58,956 bases of DNA from NCBI GenBank assembly GCA_019745975.1, contig JAIESQ010000063.1, positions 1-58,956 on the forward strand. The letters run 5' to 3'. Below the pieces are notes generated by a model that was not told where the DNA came from, ran no database searches, and saw only the letters and a list, made by a program, of their open reading frames with translations. The position numbers and the translations under genes were made by a program. Source of the DNA: Pirellulales bacterium (GTDB taxonomy: Bacteria > Planctomycetota > Planctomycetia > Pirellulales > JAEUIK01). Shown in pieces: positions 17,431-26,495 of this stretch (position 1 is the first letter of the stretch; each line of letters opens with the position of its first letter).

Positions 17431-18891
17431 CTATCCTCCGCGCTCGGGATAGTCGCTCGGCTGCGCTTCTTTGCTGGCCACGCAGGCCGCGATCGCCAGG
17501 TCGCCCGTGACATTGAGTACCGTGCGGCTCATGTCCAACAAGCGATCGACGCCCAGGATGATGCCGATCCCCTCGGCCGGCACGCCTGTGCTGCGCAGCA
17601 CGATCACCAACAGCGGCAGCGAGCCCCCCGGCACGCCCGCGGTGCCGACGCCGGCCAGCACCGACATCAGCACCACCGAAATCTGCTGCGCGAGCGTGAG
17701 GTCTTTGCCGAATACCTGGGCGAGAAACAGCACCACGACCCCTTCGTACAAGGCTGTGCCGTTCTGATTGCCGGTCGAGCCGACGGTGAGCACGAACTGC
17801 GCGATGTCGGGGGGGAGCTTCAAGCGGTCGCGGGCCACGCGCAGCGAAGTGGGCAACGTGGCGTTCGAGCTCGACGTGCCAAAGGCCGTGAAGATCGCCT
17901 CAGAAGTATCGCGCAAGAAGTCCCACGGCCGCCGCCCGCCGACGAAGTAGACCACGGCCGAGTAGACGACGAACAAATGAATCCCCAGCCCCAAGAGGAC
18001 CGTCAGCACGAACCAGAAGAGGGTCTTGACGATATCGAGCCCCATGCGCGCGGTGACCGCGAACACGAGGCAAGCCACGGCATAGGGGGCCAAGCGCATG
18101 GCGAAGCCGATCACCACCATCGTGACGTCGAACAGCCCTTCGAGGCAGCTCACCAGCGTGGTGGTGCGCGGACCGGCGACCGACAGTGCCACGCCAAACA
18201 CGAGCGCGAAAAACATCACGGCCAGCATGCCGTTGCCGGGCGAACTGCCATCGAGCGCGCCGACCGCCTCTTGCAGCGGGTTCTCGGGGATGATGTCGAG
18301 CAGGGTGTCTTTGAGCGACTTGGCCTGACCGGCGCGTTCGACCGCCTTGCCGACCGCTGGTGCGTACTGCTTCTCGAGGGCCTGGCGTTTTTCGGCCGAG
18401 AGCCCCGTGCCCGGTTGAATCACGTTCACGAGCGTGATGCCGATGGCCACGGCGGAGAACGACAACACGAGCGTGAGGACCAAGGTGCGGACGCCGATGC
18501 GCCCCAGGCGGCGCACGTCGCCCAGTTCGAGCACGCCGAGCGACAACGCTGAGAACACGAGCGGCACGACGACCATCAGCACCAGGCGCAGAAAGATGCG
18601 GCCGAGCGGATCGGCGACGTTGATGGCAGCCCAATCGAGGCGGTCGTCGACGCCGTTGGCATCAGTATCGACGTTCGCGTCGAACGTCGGCACCAGGTAG
18701 TGCCCGAATACCGGTACTTGCGCCCGCGAGTAGAGGACATTGGCGGCCAGCCCCACGAGGGCGCCGAGCAACAACCCGACGACAATCTTGGTGTGCAGTG
18801 GCCAGCCGCGGCGCGTATGGTTGGCATCATCGGCCGCGCCGCGCGGTTCGCCGCCTGTGGTGAAGCTCGAATCCGTAGACGAATCACTCAT
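17431..18891 (-). CDS. Dicarboxylate/amino acid:cation symporter (DAACS family)
   Basis: A 486-residue transporter (an earlier ATG at 18933 would add 14 residues; neither start has a strong ribosome site). A short hydrophilic N-terminus precedes eight expected membrane helices. HP1 serine motif SSSNATLPTS is present. TM7 reads 'GNQNGTALYEG' where Glt-Ph has NMDGT, and TM8 'LLDMSRTVLNVTGD' keeps the Asp, Arg, Asn and Asp that bind substrate and sodium in Glt-Ph. The retained Arg favours acidic substrates such as glutamate, aspartate or C4-dicarboxylates. A long loop of about 60 residues lies after TM3. The Asp to Asn change in the NMDGT motif affects a known sodium site. Confidence 0.9.
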   Translation of the reverse strand: MSDSSTDSSFTTGGEPRGAADDANHTRRGWPLHTKIVVGLLLGALVGLAANVLYSRAQVPVFGHYLVPTFDANVDTDANGVDDRLDWAAINVADPLGRIFLRLVLMVVVPLVFSALSLGVLELGDVRRLGRIGVRTLVLTLVLSFSAVAIGITLVNVIQPGTGLSAEKRQALEKQYAPAVGKAVERAGQAKSLKDTLLDIIPENPLQEAVGALDGSSPGNGMLAVMFFALVFGVALSVAGPRTTTLVSCLEGLFDVTMVVIGFAMRLAPYAVACLVFAVTARMGLDIVKTLFWFVLTVLLGLGIHLFVVYSAVVYFVGGRRPWDFLRDTSEAIFTAFGTSSSNATLPTSLRVARDRLKLPPDIAQFVLTVGSTGNQNGTALYEGVVVLFLAQVFGKDLTLAQQISVVLMSVLAGVGTAGVPGGSLPLLVIVLRSTGVPAEGIGIILGVDRLLDMSRTVLNVTGDLAIAACVASKEAQPSDYPERGG

Positions 18892-19098
18892 GGCTGGCTC
18901 GCGAGACGAGCCGCGCAGCGGCCGTTTGTCCATGGCACAGCCGGGCGAGACTCAACTTCGAGCTGGACAGTTTAGCAATCCTGCCCAGTGGCCGCGAATT
19001 TGTGGTTCATTCGCTCCAGACAACCGCTTCCTTGGCCGCGATCGCCAAGCGAAGCGCGCATGCGCGCAGCAGGCGACGAGCGAGTGAAACGAGCGCAC

Positions 19099-20541
19099 CT
19101 AGCTATAGAGCGGCGCGATCGGCGCGCCGCGATTGAGCTGCGCGGGGCGACCTTGCAGATCGGCGATCGTCGTCGCCGGATCGATGCCCAGCGCCGCGTA
19201 GACCGTGGCCGCGATATCGGCGTGCGTGTAAGGTCGCGTGACTGGGAACGCGCCCACCGCATCCGAGCGGCCGATCACTTGCCCGCCGCGCACGCCCGCG
19301 CCGGCGAAAAAGCCCGAGAAGCAGTTCATCCAGTGATCGCGTCCCGGCTTCGTGAAATAGGGGGACGAACCATCCGGCTGCTTGATCTTGGGAGTGCGGC
19401 CGAATTCGCCCGCCACGACGACAAGCGTCTCGTCCAACAAGCCCAGCACGTGCATGTCTTCCAAGAGCGCCGAGATTGCCAGGTCGAATGGTGGGATCAA
19501 TCCTTTCAAGGCCTCGAAGCCGTTGTAGTGGGTGTCCCACAGCGCCTGGTAACTGATGTTCGCCTGCACGAGCGGAACGCCCGCCTCGATCAAGCGCCGC
19601 GCCAACAGCAGCGACTGGCCGAACAAGTGCCGGCCATAGCGATCGCGCAGGATTGGGCTTTCGCGCTCGAGCGCCAGGGCACCGGCCAGCTTGCCCGAGG
19701 TGAGCACATCGAAGGCGGCCTGCTGTTGGCCTGCGAACGACTGAGTTTCAGCCGCGGCGGCCAGCGCAACCCGCTGGCGGTCGATCTCGGTCAATAGTTC
19801 GCGCTTGCCCGACAGTCGCGAAATGCTCATGCCGCCAGTGAGGCTCAGGCTGGCATCGACTCGGTAGTCGGGCTTGTTGGGGTCGCGATCAAAACGGTAG
19901 GGATCGACCTTCGGCCCGAGGAAGCCGCCGCTTTGTCCGGGATAGCTTCCTGTCGCCGGATCGGTCACCTCGCCCGGCAGCACGACGCAGTTCGGCAGGC
20001 CATCGCCGCGGGGGCGCAGATATTCGAGCACCGAGCCCCAGCAGGGCCAGTCGCGGCGCGAAGCGGCCAGCGTCGCGCCGGCCGGCAACTCGTCGATGCC
20101 CCCCAACAGCCCGTGCACGGCCAGGCGATGATCGCCGAACGCGGGGTTCGACGCCAAGGTACGCACCAGCGCCAACTTGTCGGTCTGCCGGGCCAGCCGC
20201 GGCAAATGCTCGCACAGATACAAGCCGGGCACGGTGGTGCCGATCGGCGCGAATTCGCCGCGGTACTCGTCCGGCGCCTCGGGCTTGGGATCGAATGTAT
20301 CGAGATGGCTCGGCCCGCCGAACAGAAACACGAACAGCACCGACTTGGCGCGCCGCGTTGATTCGATCGCGCTTTCGCTGGCTGGGCGATTAGCGATGCG
20401 TTCCTTGGCGAGGGCACGGCCAGCCAAAACACCAGTGAGACTCATGCCCAGCAGGCTCGAGCAGCCGATCTCGATCAGTTGGCGCCGCGAAACGTGGTCG
20501 CGCGCCAGCGGGCTCGTAGCTGTAGAGATCGGCGCCGGCAT
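19099..20541 (-). CDS. DUF1501 domain exported protein
   Basis: A 480-residue protein typical of planctomycetes. The N-terminus has 'SRRQLIEIGCSSLLGMSLTGVLAG', a twin-arginine-like signal. 'SVLFVFLFGGPSHLDTFDPKPEAP' is the hallmark start of the DUF1501 domain, which has an alkaline phosphatase/sulfatase-like fold. 'GEFGRTPKI' and 'GRDHW' near the C-terminus are other signatures. In planctomycetes such genes usually follow a DUF1549/DUF1553 cytochrome-type gene; none is present here, so this copy stands alone. Substrate unknown. Confidence 0.92.
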   Translation of the reverse strand: MPAPISTATSPLARDHVSRRQLIEIGCSSLLGMSLTGVLAGRALAKERIANRPASESAIESTRRAKSVLFVFLFGGPSHLDTFDPKPEAPDEYRGEFAPIGTTVPGLYLCEHLPRLARQTDKLALVRTLASNPAFGDHRLAVHGLLGGIDELPAGATLAASRRDWPCWGSVLEYLRPRGDGLPNCVVLPGEVTDPATGSYPGQSGGFLGPKVDPYRFDRDPNKPDYRVDASLSLTGGMSISRLSGKRELLTEIDRQRVALAAAAETQSFAGQQQAAFDVLTSGKLAGALALERESPILRDRYGRHLFGQSLLLARRLIEAGVPLVQANISYQALWDTHYNGFEALKGLIPPFDLAISALLEDMHVLGLLDETLVVVAGEFGRTPKIKQPDGSSPYFTKPGRDHWMNCFSGFFAGAGVRGGQVIGRSDAVGAFPVTRPYTHADIAATVYAALGIDPATTIADLQGRPAQLNRGAPIAPLYS

Positions 20542-20594
20542 TGCGTGAAACTCCGCGTGCGTTGGCTCGCCGAGCGAGGGCCAGCGCTGTGGCT

Positions 20595-20727
20595 AGAAGC
20601 AGTATCAAAACCGGCGATGGACCGACGTCGGGTGCCACTGCAAGAAGCGTCTAGCAGTGCCCTATCGAACGTTGCACTGCTGGGCAAGCCAGCAGTGGCA
20701 CCCAAACAAGGTTTTGAAACTGCTTCC
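20595..20727. repeat. Dispersed inverted-repeat element, copy A
   Basis: A 133-base element with 17-base terminal inverted repeats (GAAGCAGTATCAAAACC at 20596-20612, its complement with one mismatch at 20710-20726). An internal perfect hairpin CACTGCTGG/CCAGCAGTG lies at 20675-20697. The same element occurs in opposite orientation at 27280-27419, and a remnant at 58222-58266. No coding capacity. It lies in the 281-base gap between glnE and the DUF1501 gene, where no gene is seen. It looks like a small non-autonomous mobile element. Confidence 0.8.
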
Positions 20728-20822
20728 AAGCGGAAGCGAGCGCCCACAGGATATCCGAAACGACGGCAGCTCGGCAAACAATCGGCTGCGAGCCACGGCC
20801 AGCTAAAAGAGTGCGCCTTAGT

Positions 20823-23800
20823 TCACCCCACCGCGGCCGTGGCCCCTTGCTGCGCGAATAGCCGATCGACGCATTGCCGCACGCGCTGCCGCGTATGCTC
20901 GTAGTCGGCCAGCAGGGCTTCGCGATCTTCATAACCCAGAAACCGCGCCAGCTTCGCCAGATCGATCGGGTCGTCGGGCAGTTCGTCGCGCGCGGTGGTG
21001 TTCAACAGCCGCAGCCGAGCTTCGATCGTCCGCAAGAACCGGTACGCCGTCGAGCAGAGCTCGTAGTCGGCGTCGTTCAAGTGGCCGGCCGCCCGCAGCG
21101 CCGTCAAGGCGTCGAGCGTGTTGGGTTCGACGATCGCCGGCTCGGCCGCGCCGTATTTCAACTGCAGCATCTGCACGGCGAACTCGATATCGACGAGGCC
21201 TCCCGGGCCGCGCTTCAAGCTGCCGCGAGCGACCGATTCCTCCAGCCGCCGTCGCATGTCGCGAATCGCCAAGGCATAACTGTCTTGCCAGGCCGTGGCG
21301 AACGTGCAGTCGCGCACCACGGCGGCCGCGTCGGCGCTGGCCCGCGCCGAGCCGTACACGACGCGCCCGCGGAGCAGGGCTTGTCGTTCCCAGATCGTGC
21401 CATGCCCCTCGGCGAAGTACCGCCGCAGCTCGTCGAAGCTCGTGGCCAAGGCCCCACTGCGGCCGGTCGGGCGGAGCCGCACGTCGACTTCGTAGAGTCG
21501 TCCGTACGGCCCGAGCTGACTGGCGATGCGGATGATCCGCTGCCCAAGCTCGCTGAAGAAGTGCTGGTTCGAAGTCGACTCAGCGCGCCGGGCGCGGCGG
21601 CCGGCGACGGTCGCGCCGTCGGCTTCGTAGAGGAAGATCAAATCGAGGTCGCTGTAGTAATTCAGCTCGCGACCGCCGAACTTGCCCATCGCCAGAATCA
21701 CCAGCTCGCAGGGCTGCCCGGCCTCGGGGCCGGAGTTGAGTGTCGGTTCGCCGAGCTTGGACGCCAGCTTGTCGTACTCGACCATCACGATCTGTTCGAG
21801 ACAGGCGTGCGCAATGTCCGACAGCACGCCGGTCGTGGCCTGCACGTCTTGCTTGCCGAGAATGTCGCGCACGCCGACGCGCAGTTGCTGGGCGTTCTTG
21901 AAGCTGTGCAGGATCGGCTCGATGTCTTCGGCCCCGCGGCACAAGTCGGCCAGCGTCTGCTGCAAGAAGTCGAGCGTTGGCAGCTTGTTGAGCACCAGGC
22001 TGTCCATCAGCTCGTCGATCATGCCCGGGTTGCTGATCAGGATGCCCGACAGATATTGACTCGACGCGCACAGCTCAACGTAGAGGCGTAGCGTGGGGGG
22101 GTTGAAGCTGAACAGCTCCCAGAGCACTCCCTTGCCACCGAGCGAATCGCTGACTTTCTCCAGCGTGATCAGCGTGCCGTCTGGGTCGGGCGTGGCGGCG
22201 ATGGCCGACAGCAAGCGCGGCGCGATCGACGCCAAAAAATGCCGGCAGCGGCGCGTCGACAGAAACCTGATCTTCTCCTCTGACAACGCGATCAAATTCT
22301 TGTACGCCAGCTCGATGTCGCGAAAACCGTACTTCGCCAGCACCTCGCGCACGCGCGCGGGGGCCGGATCGGGATCGAGCACGAGGTCGACTTCGGGCTC
22401 GGTCTGCGCGTCGTCGCGAAACGCGTCGTGCAGCAAGTGGTCGAGAATCCGCCGGTTGACCGCCGTCTTCGCTTCGTAGTCGGACTCGAACGCTTCGCGG
22501 GCGCTGCGATCGGGCCGGTCGGCGTAGCCTAGCCGGATCGCCAGGCGGCGCAGCTCGGTCGCGTCGTCGGGCAACAGATGCGTCTGCAAATCGAACATGA
22601 TCTGCAGGCGATGTTCGATGTTGCGCAGGAAGCAGTAGTTCTCCTCCAGAATCGACCGTTCCTGGTGCGTCAGGCAACCGACGCGCTCCAATTGCTGCAT
22701 GGCCGGCAGCGTACCGGTCACGCGCACCTCGGCCAGATCGCCGCCGTTCAAGAGTTGCAGAAACTGGATGACGAATTCGATGTCGCGGATGCCGCCGTGC
22801 CCCGTCTTGACGTTGCGCGAATTGGCCCCTTCGCGCGTGGTGCGCTGCTCGATGCGCCGCTTGAGCGCCTTGATGCCCGTGATGTCGGCCAGGCTGAGGT
22901 AGCGGCGAAAAATCCAGGGCTCGAGTTGCGTGAGAAACTCATGCCCCAGATCGAGATCGCCGGCGACGGGCCGGGCCTTGACGTAGGCCTGCCGCTCCCA
23001 GGTGCGCCCCAATACGTCGTAGTAGTGCAGCGCTTGCTCCAGGCTCGAGACCAGCGGCCCGCGCAGACCTTCGGGCCGTAGCCTTAAATCGACGCGATAC
23101 GCGGCGCCGTGCTCGGTGACTTCGGTCAACAACCGCACGACTTCGCGCGTCAGCCGATCGAAGAACTCTTGATTGCTCAGGCTGCGCTGACCATCGGTTT
23201 TGCCATCGGCGTCGAACAGGCAGATCAGGTCGATGTCGCTCGAGTAGTTGAGCTCGACGCCTCCAAGCTTGCCCATCCCCAGCACGACGTACCGCACAGG
23301 GCGGCCGTCGGCGGTGCGCGGCACCCCGCGCTTGGCCTCCAGCGCGCGGCGCGCATAGCGCACGGCGGCTTCGAGAATGGCGTCGGCCAACAGCGAGATT
23401 TGCCGGGTGACCGTTTCCAAGCGCTGGCCGCGGACGAAATCGCCGTAGCAGGTGCGCAATGTCTCGCGCCGCTTGTAACGCCGCAGCGCCTGCATCACGA
23501 CGCGTTCGTCGGGCAGGGCCTCGATTTCCGACCAGAGCTCTTCGACGAGCACCTCGCGCGCGACCGGCTGTCCTTCGGTGAGCCGCAACAGATCGTAGGC
23601 TTCGGCGTCGGTCACCAGCAGATCGCTCAGATATTGACTGGTCGAGAAGATCTGCAGCAGGATCGGCAGCGCTTCGCGATCGCGCTCGAAGAGCGTGGCC
23701 AGGCCCAAGGGGCTGCGCGTGGCCGCCACGAAGCGGTTGAGGTTGTTGAGCGCCATGTCGGGATCGCTCGTCCGCGGCAGATGCTCGGCGAGTTGACCGC

Positions 23801-23972
23801 ACATGTCGGCCAACAAGTCGAGCGTGATGCCCGAGACGGCCAGCCCTTGCAGGTTGGCGTGAGCGCGGCGCGGGTCTTCAAGCCCCCAGCCGCGGAGCCA
23901 GTCGGTGGCTTCGGCCGGGTGGTCGAGAAGCCGGCGGAGGCGTTCGAGGGTGGGCGGTTGATAATCTGCCAC
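20823..23972 (-). CDS. glnE: Bifunctional glutamine synthetase adenylyltransferase/deadenylase
   Basis: A 1049-residue protein, about 100 residues longer than E. coli GlnE. Two nucleotidyltransferase domains in tandem are marked by 'GMGKLGGVELNYSSDIDLICLFD' (about 230-252) and 'AMGKFGGRELNYYSDLDLIFLYE' in the C-terminal half, each followed by a PII-uridylyl-transferase-like helical region ('GHGGIRDIEFVIQFLQL' and 'GPGGLVDIEFAVQMLQLKY'). It adds and removes AMP on glutamine synthetase in response to PII and glutamine. Both active sites look intact. The start is a GTG without strong ribosome site; no in-frame ATG lies nearby upstream. Confidence 0.96.
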   Translation of the reverse strand: MADYQPPTLERLRRLLDHPAEATDWLRGWGLEDPRRAHANLQGLAVSGITLDLLADMCGQLAEHLPRTSDPDMALNNLNRFVAATRSPLGLATLFERDREALPILLQIFSTSQYLSDLLVTDAEAYDLLRLTEGQPVAREVLVEELWSEIEALPDERVVMQALRRYKRRETLRTCYGDFVRGQRLETVTRQISLLADAILEAAVRYARRALEAKRGVPRTADGRPVRYVVLGMGKLGGVELNYSSDIDLICLFDADGKTDGQRSLSNQEFFDRLTREVVRLLTEVTEHGAAYRVDLRLRPEGLRGPLVSSLEQALHYYDVLGRTWERQAYVKARPVAGDLDLGHEFLTQLEPWIFRRYLSLADITGIKALKRRIEQRTTREGANSRNVKTGHGGIRDIEFVIQFLQLLNGGDLAEVRVTGTLPAMQQLERVGCLTHQERSILEENYCFLRNIEHRLQIMFDLQTHLLPDDATELRRLAIRLGYADRPDRSAREAFESDYEAKTAVNRRILDHLLHDAFRDDAQTEPEVDLVLDPDPAPARVREVLAKYGFRDIELAYKNLIALSEEKIRFLSTRRCRHFLASIAPRLLSAIAATPDPDGTLITLEKVSDSLGGKGVLWELFSFNPPTLRLYVELCASSQYLSGILISNPGMIDELMDSLVLNKLPTLDFLQQTLADLCRGAEDIEPILHSFKNAQQLRVGVRDILGKQDVQATTGVLSDIAHACLEQIVMVEYDKLASKLGEPTLNSGPEAGQPCELVILAMGKFGGRELNYYSDLDLIFLYEADGATVAGRRARRAESTSNQHFFSELGQRIIRIASQLGPYGRLYEVDVRLRPTGRSGALATSFDELRRYFAEGHGTIWERQALLRGRVVYGSARASADAAAVVRDCTFATAWQDSYALAIRDMRRRLEESVARGSLKRGPGGLVDIEFAVQMLQLKYGAAEPAIVEPNTLDALTALRAAGHLNDADYELCSTAYRFLRTIEARLRLLNTTARDELPDDPIDLAKLARFLGYEDREALLADYEHTRQRVRQCVDRLFAQQGATAAVG

Positions 23973-23983
23973 GACTGGGCCGG

Positions 23984-24241
23984 CTACGTTTTGTCAGAGG
24001 GTGGAGTGCGACCGGAGTGGTAGTCAAGAAACTGCTCGACCGTCAGTCCGGCGGCGCGAATCAGGGTTCGCAACGTGCCGGGTTTCACATTCTTGCCTTG
24101 GTGTACCGGCACTGACAACAGCAACGCATGCCCGCGCTTTGTCATGATTCGGTGGCTACCCTCGGTGCGAGCGACCGTGAAGCCAGCGGCTTCAAATGCC
24201 TTGACGACCTCCCGGCCTGAGATGCTGGGAAGCCTAACCAC
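23984..24241 (-). CDS. hicA: HicA-type toxin (mRNA interferase)
   Basis: An 85-residue protein starting at GTG 24241, chosen because it gives the usual HicA length and overlaps the antitoxin stop by eight bases. 'LPSISGREVVKAFEAAGF' and 'TEGSHRIMTKRGHALLLSVPVHQGK' show the double-stranded RNA-binding-like fold with the catalytic His in GSH. It ends with 'GTLRTLIRAAGLTVEQFLDY'. Located downstream of hicB, the reverse of the classical hicA-hicB order. Predicted to cleave mRNA when free of HicB. Confidence 0.9.
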   Translation of the reverse strand: MVRLPSISGREVVKAFEAAGFTVARTEGSHRIMTKRGHALLLSVPVHQGKNVKPGTLRTLIRAAGLTVEQFLDYHSGRTPPSDKT

Positions 24242-24557
24242 TGACGACAATCCAGAACTCTCTCGAGCCGGCGCAATTCTCAGCGTCCACCGCGCCCCAG
24301 GGAATCTTGCCGTCACGCTCGAGATACGCCTTGATGACTCCGCTGCAGGCTTCTCGAATATTGGCCAAGGCCTCGGCCTCGCTGTCTCCTTGGCTCACGG
24401 CGCCTGGGAGGTTCAACGCGTAGGCGGCGTATCCGCCGTCCTCTTCGGGGCAAAGTCGCACGTTGCAGCGGTAGGACTGGTCGCCCACATACGTCGGTGG
24501 CACCCCCGATACCGCGGGCTGAACTGGCTGATTTGCTCGATCATCCGCGGTGCTCAT
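24234..24557 (-). CDS. hicB: HicB-type antitoxin
   Basis: A 107-residue protein. Start at 24557 has GAGGA ten bases upstream. The core 'LCPEEDGGYAAYALNLPGAVSQGDSEAEALANIREACSGVIKAYLE' is the degenerate RNase H-like HicB domain. No C-terminal ribbon-helix-helix or HTH is visible, so self-regulation by DNA binding is uncertain. A 30-residue unstructured N-terminus precedes the core. Co-translated with hicA. Confidence 0.9.
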   Translation of the reverse strand: MSTADDRANQPVQPAVSGVPPTYVGDQSYRCNVRLCPEEDGGYAAYALNLPGAVSQGDSEAEALANIREACSGVIKAYLERDGKIPWGAVDAENCAGSREFWIVVSG

Positions 24558-24646
24558 CGTGAAGTCCTCGAAGAGCGTTGGGCAACCTGTCCAGGCTCGG
24601 CATTCGACCGATTCATTGTAATATGCCGATTCGTAGTCGACACGGG

Positions 24647-26176
24647 TTACCGAGATCGACCTAGCGGCAGCGCCAGTTGATACACCGCCGGGCCGGCTTC
24701 GCGCGTGACGACCTCGCCCAAGAGCGTGAACGGCGTGGCGTCGTAGATCGCCACGTCGACGAGTTGCCCGATGAGGCGCCGCGGTGCATCGAAGACCGTA
24801 ATGCGATCACACATCGTGCGGCCCGTGAGTTGCAGCACGTCGCCGGTCGGCGCGATCGCGCTGGGCCGCGATCGCTCGGGCGCGTCGGTCCCCTCCTGCT
24901 CGGGCGCGTCGAGCGCCGTGGCCGCGCTGGCGAAATGCCCGGCTGCACGCTCCGCGAGTTTGCTGGGGCCTTCGACCAGCACCTCGAACGTGCGGCCGAT
25001 CAGCGCCTGCTGATCCGCCAGGCTGATCTCGTTCTGCAAGGCCAGCAATTCTTGATTGCGCTGCCGCTTGACCTCCTCGGGCACGTCGTCGGCAAACAGC
25101 TCGTCTCCCTTGGTGCCGGGCCGGGGGCTGTATTTGAAGATGAAGCTGTTCTTGAACCGCCCGTCGCGAACCAGTTCCAGCGTGCGGGCGAAATCCTCGT
25201 CCGTCTCGCCGCAGAAGCCGACGATGAAATCGCTGGTGACCGCCGCGTCGGGCACCGCCTGTCGGATGCGGGCGAGCATCTCGCGATACTCTTCGACCGT
25301 GTAGCCGCGCTTCATCCGCTTCAACACCGCGTTCGAACCGCTTTGCGCCGGTACGTGCAGGTAGTGCGAGCATTTGGGCAAATCGCGCACCGCCGCGAGC
25401 AAGTCGTCGGTCATGTCCTTGGGGTAATTCGTGACGAACTTCAGCCGATCGATGCCCGGCACAGCCGACAAGCGCTCCAACAAATCGGCCAGCCGCCAGG
25501 TGCGGTCGCCGACCGTGAAGTGGTAGCTGTTGACCGTTTGGCCGAGCAGAGTCACTTCGCGGCAGCCTTCGTCGGCCAGGCGGCGGACCTCGGCCTCGAT
25601 CTCGTGCGGTGGCCGGCTCTGCTCCGGACCGCGCACCTTGGGGACGATGCAATACGTGCAGAATTTGTCGCAGCCGATCATGATCCGCACGTACGCCTGA
25701 TACGGCGAGGGGCGCATCTGCGCCTCGCGCAGCGGATCGTAGCTCTCGAAACTCTGCTCGACGGCGCTGCGCGAGCCGGCCGCGCGATCGAGACTCACCT
25801 CGAGCCGCGGCGCTCGGCTGACCTGAAGCTCGCGCAACAACCGCGGCACCTGGTGCAACTGGCCCGGGCCAACCACCAGATCGACGAACGGCGCCCGCTG
25901 AAAAATCAACTGCTGGTCCTTCTGGGCCATGCAGCCGAGCACGCCGATGATCTTGTGGGGGTGCCGCGTTTTGGCGTGCTTCAAGCGCCCTAAAGCGCTA
26001 TAGATCTTGTCCTCGGCATGCTGCCGTACGCTGCAAGTGTTGAACAAGATGGCGTCGGCCTGGGCCGGCGAGTCGACCAGCTCGTAACCATCCTTGCGCA
26101 GTGCCGCCACGACCAGCTCGCTGTCGAGCAGATTCATCTGGCAGCCGACGGTTTCGATATAGAGCTTATTGCCCAT
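24647..26176 (-). CDS. miaB: tRNA-2-methylthio-N6-dimethylallyladenosine synthase
   Basis: A 509-residue radical SAM methylthiotransferase. The N-terminal UPF0004 domain carries 'ETVGCQMNLLDSE', 'NTCSVR' and 'GCMAQ' with the three auxiliary-cluster cysteines. The radical SAM motif is CDKFCTYC. A C-terminal TRAM domain follows an insertion of about 40 residues rich in Ala/Glu/Pro. The QMN and CSVR signatures separate MiaB from RimO, which is present at 55132. It modifies A37 of tRNAs reading UNN codons. No strong ribosome site at the ATG 26176. Confidence 0.96.
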   Translation of the reverse strand: MGNKLYIETVGCQMNLLDSELVVAALRKDGYELVDSPAQADAILFNTCSVRQHAEDKIYSALGRLKHAKTRHPHKIIGVLGCMAQKDQQLIFQRAPFVDLVVGPGQLHQVPRLLRELQVSRAPRLEVSLDRAAGSRSAVEQSFESYDPLREAQMRPSPYQAYVRIMIGCDKFCTYCIVPKVRGPEQSRPPHEIEAEVRRLADEGCREVTLLGQTVNSYHFTVGDRTWRLADLLERLSAVPGIDRLKFVTNYPKDMTDDLLAAVRDLPKCSHYLHVPAQSGSNAVLKRMKRGYTVEEYREMLARIRQAVPDAAVTSDFIVGFCGETDEDFARTLELVRDGRFKNSFIFKYSPRPGTKGDELFADDVPEEVKRQRNQELLALQNEISLADQQALIGRTFEVLVEGPSKLAERAAGHFASAATALDAPEQEGTDAPERSRPSAIAPTGDVLQLTGRTMCDRITVFDAPRRLIGQLVDVAIYDATPFTLLGEVVTREAGPAVYQLALPLGRSR

Positions 26177-26495
26177 AGGCGACGTGGCTGACGCGAACCG
26201 AATTGCAGCCTCTCAAAAGCGCTCGACAAACCGCATTTTACGGAGTCGTCCGGTGGCGCGGGAGGGGAATTCGAACCTGCGGCGAGAATCCCTTCGTCGA
26301 CTAATTTGCGCCGGCGCGAACAGCCAGCACAGCGTCTCTCTGATGAGCGCGTCAGGGAGTCGCGCGCGGCGGAGCCAGGCAAATTCGCGAGCCCATTCGC
26401 TTTTGACAAGCATTGCGAGCGTCGTAGGTTAGCGCTGTCGGATGGCGACCATTGGGGTGGCAATCCGCTCGGAATTGGGGAGGCGCCGCACGATT
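26177..26495. other. Divergent gap with a tRNA T-arm-like motif
   Basis: A 319-base gap between miaB and the PilZ-like gene. On the minus strand 26258-26285 reads like a tRNA 3' end (AGGTTCGAATTCCCC followed by TCCCGCGCCACC), but the T-stem does not pair properly and no matching acceptor strand is found upstream. It may be a relic; I do not call a tRNA. Otherwise no gene. Confidence 0.4.

Noticed and set aside
17260-18552. A 430-codon frame on the plus strand opposite the symporter
   Set aside because: It is antisense to a clear membrane transporter; the product is His/Arg/Gln-rich low complexity caused by GC-rich third positions.
20479-20904. A 141-codon frame across repeat copy A
   Set aside because: The frame crosses the repeat and the end of glnE; its peptide similarity to a frame at 27189-27383 comes from the repeat DNA itself.
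26250-26345. A tRNA gene on the minus strand (GGTTCGAA motif followed by CCGCGCCACC)
   Set aside because: The T-stem does not pair with a seven-base loop, no complementary acceptor strand is found 70-95 bases upstream, and no anticodon arm can be drawn. At most a relic.
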